NCBI RefSeq assembly: GCF_902460845.1 | Contig: NZ_CABPVS010000001.1 | Coordinates: 232,380 to 296,379 of the forward strand | Length of the DNA stretch: 64,000 bases | Source: Campylobacter concisus | GTDB taxonomy: Bacteria; Campylobacterota; Campylobacteria; Campylobacterales; Campylobacteraceae | Direction: 5' to 3' | Part shown: one piece after another, positions 59,958 to 64,000 of the stretch | Layout of the letters: each line of letters opens with the position of its first letter | How positions within the stretch are numbered: the stretch's first letter is position 1 | Notes under the pieces: generated by a model | Told to the model about the DNA's origin: nothing | What the model saw: the letters and a program-made list of their open reading frames with translations, nothing else | Databases searched by the model: none | Program-made: the position numbers and the translations under genes

Positions 59958-61712
59958 ATGAATATATCATCAAATTTAGAGCCCATAAATATAAATTTAC
60001 CCAAAGATATGATCTATTCAAGGGTCCTTCTTGGCGTAGATAGAGTGCAAACTTTAGACAATACAAATTTAAAGTCTGAGCTTAAAGACATCGCTACTAA
60101 GCTTATCTCAAATAGCACTTACTCTATCATCCAAAGCGCCAGCACCAGTGGCGTGAAGTCGGGGTATGCTAGAGCAGATAGTGGGACAAACGATGCTTTT
60201 TCTTATGTAGATATCCAGCGGAGGAACTGGGACAAAAAGGACTTTGAAAACAAATATCTCTTTGGCGAAGATGCCTCAGCACTAAGGAAAGTGGATCAAA
60301 CTAGAACCTATTTCTCATCTATAAATTCAAAAACTCCCATTAAGCCCATTGCGGTAGCAGATACTAAATTTACAAATTTAAATGACTATGCCTATGAAAA
60401 AACGATAAAAACCTCACTGGGTGACGTGGAGGTCTTTTTGGATCTTTATGACGATAATGACAAACTAGGCATAGGCAAGCTAGATGCAAATGGATTTTTA
60501 TTTAACTTTGATAGCAACAAGGACGGAGTGATAAATTCTGGTGATAAATACTTTGATAAGCTAAAGGTTAGAGGCTACGATAAAGACGGAAACGAGAAAA
60601 TTTTCAAACTAAGCGAAGTTGTAAGCGAGATAAACCTTAACGACTTTATTAAAAAGGATATTAGAAATTTAAGCCATGAGGCTATGGACTTTGCTAGCAA
60701 AAACACAGTTGATTACAGAGTTAGTTTAAACAACTCAAACCCTTATACTCTATTTTCAGCCGAGTATCGCTACCAAAAGATAGGCAAAGAAGAGACTAAT
60801 AAATTTTTCAAAGACCATGCAGACCAAGACGGCTGGGTATATCTTAGGGATAATAAGATATTTAACGAAGAGAGCGGTTTAAACAACTTTGCCTATGAAA
60901 AAGTTGGCTTTGACGGCAAGAAAAGGCTTAGTGAGTTTAACCCTATCATAAAACCTGCTCGGTCTAAACAAGATGAGAGCTTTTCATACGCAGGCTATCA
61001 AAAAGATAGCTTTATGAAATTTTATAACGACTACCAAAAAGAGTCTAGCGCTCACAGCAAAGATGTAGAGTGGATAAGCAAAAATTTAAAAGAAAATGAT
61101 GTAGAAGACGCAGATGATCTCATCTCAAAGCTAAAAACCACAAAGTCATCTTATATGATCGCTATGGAGAGTGAGTTTGAAAAAGCAACTGGGCTTGATT
61201 TTAGCCTAGAAAATTTAGAAAAAGTAAAGCATGCTTTTGAGAGTGATACGAGCAAGGCAGCAGCTGCTCTAAAGGACACAGACAGCGTAATAGCTATGAA
61301 GCTAAACAAAAATGGCACAATCACGCTTAAATTTAATAGTGGAAGAGAGCTAGAGGTAAAAGAAATTTATAACGACACTGGCAAGCTAATAAGCAAAGAT
61401 GACAAAGATAGTAAAAGAGCAAGTATAAATTTAGATGCTAAGAGCATGAACGATATCGAGCTAAATAGACTTGACTTTAAAGATATAGGCATAAAGCAAG
61501 ATGATAAGATATCTAGCCTAAAAGAGCTTGGAGCAAAGCTCGTTAAAAACCTCTCTGATAAATTTACAAGTAAATTCCTGATCGGACTTGAAAACGGCAA
61601 AAGCATCACCACCAAAGAAATTTACAACATTACCTACCTTGAAAACGACCTAAAATTTAAAGAACTATCTAGCAAAGATAGGCTTTATAAAAAGGTAGAT
61701 ACGAGAGTTTAG
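59958..61712 (+). CDS. large EF-hand-containing protein, flagellar co-regulated
   Basis: 584 residues from the ATG at 59958, which has AAAAGGA upstream; an earlier in-frame start at 59889 lies before the sigma-28 promoter and is rejected. No signal peptide or membrane helix. A calcium-type EF-hand loop, DSNKDGVINSGD, lies about residues 184-196, next to a second Asp-rich stretch (DLYDDNDKLGIGKLDANGF). The rest is hydrophilic and not recognised. The FliA-type promoter and its place in the array suggest export through the flagellar apparatus; inferred. Confidence 0.75.
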   Translation: MNISSNLEPININLPKDMIYSRVLLGVDRVQTLDNTNLKSELKDIATKLISNSTYSIIQSASTSGVKSGYARADSGTNDAFSYVDIQRRNWDKKDFENKYLFGEDASALRKVDQTRTYFSSINSKTPIKPIAVADTKFTNLNDYAYEKTIKTSLGDVEVFLDLYDDNDKLGIGKLDANGFLFNFDSNKDGVINSGDKYFDKLKVRGYDKDGNEKIFKLSEVVSEINLNDFIKKDIRNLSHEAMDFASKNTVDYRVSLNNSNPYTLFSAEYRYQKIGKEETNKFFKDHADQDGWVYLRDNKIFNEESGLNNFAYEKVGFDGKKRLSEFNPIIKPARSKQDESFSYAGYQKDSFMKFYNDYQKESSAHSKDVEWISKNLKENDVEDADDLISKLKTTKSSYMIAMESEFEKATGLDFSLENLEKVKHAFESDTSKAAAALKDTDSVIAMKLNKNGTITLKFNSGRELEVKEIYNDTGKLISKDDKDSKRASINLDAKSMNDIELNRLDFKDIGIKQDDKISSLKELGAKLVKNLSDKFTSKFLIGLENGKSITTKEIYNITYLENDLKFKELSSKDRLYKKVDTRV

Positions 61713-61748
61713 GAGTAAATTTATGCAGACTAGAAATCCCTGGCGAAA

Positions 61749-61775
61749 TAAATCTTTTCATAAAAAAGACGATAT
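61749..61775 (+). promoter_or_regulatory. sigma-28-like promoter
   Basis: TAAA at 61749-61752, 15 bp, then GACGATAT at 61768-61775. One mismatch from the -10 seen at 59923. It would drive the two-gene unit starting at 61849 with a leader of about 65 nt. Confidence 0.55.
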
Positions 61776-61848
61776 CTTTGGTGTGAATTTGAGCTAAAAA
61801 GAGATGTTGATATAAAGGCGTAAATTTAAAAGAACTAAGGATAGTAAA

Positions 61849-62652
61849 ATGCAAATTTCTAATAATCTTTCAACCCCTAACTATCTCTCAAGAGAGAACA
61901 TAGCAAGAGAGATGGGCTTTAAATTTAACGATATAAACGAGATACTTAGTAACGATATGGGTCATGGTATGACATTTTCTAAGTATGCAAGGCTAGATGA
62001 TAAAGAAAGAGCAAGAGAATACGACAGATATGGTCACTCACTCACTGGCTTTGTAAAAGGCGAAGGAGAGCCAAAAGTAAGCATACTTGGCAAGCTAATG
62101 GGCTATGACGACTCTTTTTCAAAAGATGAGATAGATGAGCTAAAGAAATTTATAGATGATAGCGGTGCTTTAGGGCTTGAGAGAAATCCAGCATTTGAGC
62201 CAAAGGGAATTTTCAAAGATCCATTAAATAGCAAAAAGCTTAGCGTTGATGATTTTATAGATCAGTTTGCAAATAAAAAAATACTCTCTTTTATAGCTTT
62301 TGGTGGTAGCAAGACAGCTGAACTACTTGATAGCGATATGAGTGTCGATGAGTTCAAGGGCAAATGGGCTAAATTTGCACTAAAGGAGCGCTTTGGTTTA
62401 GAGCTTGACGAGGAGCTAGCAAAAGAGACCATAAATTCCATAAATGATCTTGAAACACAAAACGAAGAAGAGAAGAAAGAGAAGAAATTTACACCTATAC
62501 AAGTTACTAAAAAATCTCACACATATAAGCTTGAAGCCGATGAGAGATTTAAGGAGCTTTATAAATTTATAAAGAGTGAATTTGATAGTGGTAAGAGTAT
62601 GTTTGAGATTTTAAAAAAAGTGGCAAAGCTAAAAGTGGATAAGACGGCGTAA
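61849..62652 (+). CDS. array protein with C-terminal KKFTPIQ signature (paralogue 1)
   Basis: 267 residues, no signal peptide. The N-terminal 60 residues are rich in Asn and Asp. Mid-protein there is a GxLGKLMGYDDSF block and an acidic stretch, then SKTAELLDSDMSVDEFKGKWAKFALKERF near 160-188. The C-terminal third carries EKKFTPIQVTKKSHTY followed by a helical tail. The last 110 residues closely match the gene at the right edge (63513-64000, minus strand), and the tail also matches 62665-63477. Member of a local paralogous family; AAGGA ribosome site. Confidence 0.75.
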   Translation: MQISNNLSTPNYLSRENIAREMGFKFNDINEILSNDMGHGMTFSKYARLDDKERAREYDRYGHSLTGFVKGEGEPKVSILGKLMGYDDSFSKDEIDELKKFIDDSGALGLERNPAFEPKGIFKDPLNSKKLSVDDFIDQFANKKILSFIAFGGSKTAELLDSDMSVDEFKGKWAKFALKERFGLELDEELAKETINSINDLETQNEEEKKEKKFTPIQVTKKSHTYKLEADERFKELYKFIKSEFDSGKSMFEILKKVAKLKVDKTA

Positions 62653-62664
62653 AGGGGAGTTAAA

Positions 62665-63477
62665 ATGATAACTAGCATAAACGGACTTAGCAACACACCG
62701 ATACAAGACAACACTATCCAAAAAGAAAATGCAATAGAAAATGTAGCCAAAGAAGGCAAGCAAGACAAAAACGCTACCGAAGAAAAATTTGACTACTCAA
62801 AGAATCTTTTTAAACCCTGGAGCGAAACTATAAAAGAATTTATAGATATAGACAAAAGCAAAGATGGCTGGATAACAGATACTATAAATCGAATAGATAA
62901 TATGCTGTCTGATTACACCATTCAAGAAAGACGAGCTTTATCAGCAAAAAGAGAGCCAGAAAATATGGAAGAATTTAGAGTTCGCGAACTCCAAGATTAC
63001 ATGGACTGGTTGCTTACAAACTCTATAGACGGCAAACCAACGATAGTTGGTAAAATGGTTGGTCTTGGCACAGCAGAAGAGGAGGCGGAACTAGAAGCTT
63101 TTGTAAATTCGTTTCCTGAAGATACAATGATGAGTAATGATGGTGCTAGATTGTTTGTTAGAGCTGATCTAAGCATAGAAGAGTTTAAGAAGCTTTATAG
63201 AGAAGACGTAGAAAAAACTACAAAAGAGCATAAAGAATTTCTAGCTAAACTACACAAAGAAGAACAAGAATACAATGCAAATTTTGCTAAAGAGCAGGCT
63301 GAGAAGAAATTTAAACCTATGCAGGTTAAGAAAAAGTATGAGACCTATGATATAAACAAGGATCAGAAATTTCTCTTTACAAGAGAGCTTTTAAATTTCA
63401 AAGAAAAAAGAGGCATAGATGTCTTAGAGCTTATGCAAAAGATAGATAAGAAGCAAATTTTAAATAAGATGGCTTAA
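62665..63477 (+). CDS. array protein with C-terminal KKFKPMQ signature (paralogue 2)
   Basis: 270 residues, no signal peptide. It begins 12 bp after paralogue 1 and is probably in its operon. IVGKMVGLGTAEEEAELEAFV corresponds to the GKLMGYDDSF block of paralogue 1. An SIEEFKKLY helix corresponds to SVDEFKGKW. The C-terminus has EKKFKPMQVKKKYETYDINKD and then RGIDVLELMQKI, shared with the inverted gene at the right edge. Function unknown; likely flagellum-associated secreted or regulatory protein. Confidence 0.75.
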   Translation: MITSINGLSNTPIQDNTIQKENAIENVAKEGKQDKNATEEKFDYSKNLFKPWSETIKEFIDIDKSKDGWITDTINRIDNMLSDYTIQERRALSAKREPENMEEFRVRELQDYMDWLLTNSIDGKPTIVGKMVGLGTAEEEAELEAFVNSFPEDTMMSNDGARLFVRADLSIEEFKKLYREDVEKTTKEHKEFLAKLHKEEQEYNANFAKEQAEKKFKPMQVKKKYETYDINKDQKFLFTRELLNFKEKRGIDVLELMQKIDKKQILNKMA

Positions 63478-63662
63478 TGGATAAAGCAGAACGAGGATCA
63501 CCATCTAACTTGTCACAGGATAACATAGCAACGGCTTGCGCTAGATATAAAGATAAAGTTAAACCTTTTTATCAAAAACTTTTTACCATTTTCTTCAAGT
63601 TTTTGCATGATACGAAGCACGTCGATACCTCGTTCTCTCTCAAGTTCTTGAAGCTTAAGTAA
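63477..63662 (+). pseudogene. possible N-terminal remnant of another array gene
   Basis: A 61-codon frame starts by TAATG overlap with paralogue 2. Its first 25 residues (SPSNLSQDNIATACARYKD) vaguely resemble the start of paralogue 1 (TPNYLSRENIAREMGF). The remainder is antisense to the 3' end of the inverted gene. It may be a fragment left by an inversion, or merely chance. Confidence 0.2.
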
Positions 63663-64000
63663 AAACGAAAATTTCTCATCCTTAGCAATATCATAAGTTT
63701 CAGTGTTTTTGCTTTCAGCTTGGATAGGAGTAAATTTTTTCTCTTTGGTGTTGTCTTCTTTTTCAAGATTATCTATATTCTGAACACCTTTTTCGTTTAG
63801 CTCTTTTAATATATTGACAGCGTTTTTAGCATCTTCGCCAGATAAAGTTATATTAAACCGCTCTTTTAGTGCATATTTAGCCCACTCCTCTTTAAACTCA
63901 TCAACGCTCATATCACTATCAAGCAGATCAACAGTCCTTGAGTTTTGCATAAATAGCAAATCGCTATCGCCACGATATTCATTTAAAAATTCATTTACAG
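63513..64000 (-). CDS. array protein with KKFTPIQ signature (paralogue 3, inverted, 5' end off window)
   Basis: The frame is open to the right edge, so the TTG at 63959 is not the start. The visible part carries TVDLLDSDMSVDEFKEEWAKYALKERF, EKKFTPIQAESKNTETYDI and RGIDVLRIMQKLEENGKK, matching paralogue 1 upstream and paralogue 2 downstream. The last 20 or so residues (IKRFNFIFISSASRCYVIL) have no counterpart in the others, which suggests the natural 3' end was lost and a new stop acquired after rearrangement. Confidence 0.78.
   Translation of the reverse strand, partial: VNEFLNEYRGDSDLLFMQNSRTVDLLDSDMSVDEFKEEWAKYALKERFNITLSGEDAKNAVNILKELNEKGVQNIDNLEKEDNTKEKKFTPIQAESKNTETYDIAKDEKFSFLLKLQELERERGIDVLRIMQKLEENGKKFLIKRFNFIFISSASRCYVIL

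Noticed and set aside
61723..61797. 24-codon ORF with AGGAG upstream between the EF-hand gene and paralogue 1
   Set aside because: Overlaps the proposed sigma-28 promoter and has no recognisable features; too short to support.

Overview
The window is from a low-GC epsilonproteobacterium, almost certainly a Campylobacter of the C. concisus type. Evidence for this includes TMAO/S-oxide and sulfite respiration, an anaerobic DcuC carrier, ThyX as the only thymidylate synthase in view, LuxS, the oriC layout, sigma-54/sigma-28 flagellar promoters, and a family resembling the Campylobacter flagellar-dependent secreted proteins. It contains the replication origin: ruvC-dnaA-dnaN-gyrB lie at 23.8-29.3 kb, with DnaA-box clusters on both sides of dnaA. 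Genes left of the origin are mostly on the minus strand and genes right of it mostly on the plus strand.

Layout. 1-0.8 kb: end of a Sel1-repeat gene. 0.8-15.6 kb: a large minus-strand respiratory block. It reads, in transcription order, as a two-component system (mccR, mccS), then the octaheme sulfite reductase MccA with its CX15CH heme site, FKBP isomerase, Fe-S protein, NrfD-type quinol dehydrogenase and dedicated cytochrome c synthase, a Sel1 protein, and then a double-NosL protein with an ABC transporter and two further membrane or periplasmic proteins. I infer that the NosL/ABC part supplies copper to the Cu-heme active site of MccA. 15.9-24.3 kb: pyrE, a transporter, the large hook protein gene flgE with a sigma-54 promoter, thyX, an orphan-type DNA methylase, luxS, a MOSC protein and ruvC. 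24.3-31.8 kb: origin, dnaA, dnaN, gyrB, queF with an unusual basic tail, an HD-domain gene, the SRP RNA gene (antisense, overlapping the HD gene), and a small conserved hypothetical.

31.8-37.5 kb: fliK-flgD-flgE paralogue operon (sigma-54 promoter) and typA. 37.8-40.05 kb: a strikingly GC-rich three-gene island (lipoprotein, proC, Sel1-like protein) that looks imported. 40.5-43.5 kb: monohaem cytochrome c and molybdopterin N-/S-oxide reductase. 43.5-45.1 kb: a YolD-like protein and a Firmicutes-type Y-family polymerase. 45.2-46.3 kb: decayed autotransporter 3' end. 46.4-51.3 kb: aroC, rnc, rnhA, a TPR/zinc-ribbon membrane protein, and dnaG. 51.4-57.2 kb: a tight five-gene peptide/amide catabolic operon (two M20 amidohydrolases, PepE, DcuC-type carrier, PepT). 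57.3-58.4 kb: a PP-loop sulfurtransferase-like gene and tRNA-Met.

58.7-64 kb: an array of at least five genes of Campylobacter-specific appearance, preceded by sigma-54 and sigma-28 promoter sequences. One is frameshifted and one contains an EF-hand. Three share a C-terminal signature, and the last is inverted and runs off the right edge. I infer these are flagellum-co-regulated, probably flagellar-exported proteins. This array and the copper/sulfite locus are the parts most worth experimental attention.
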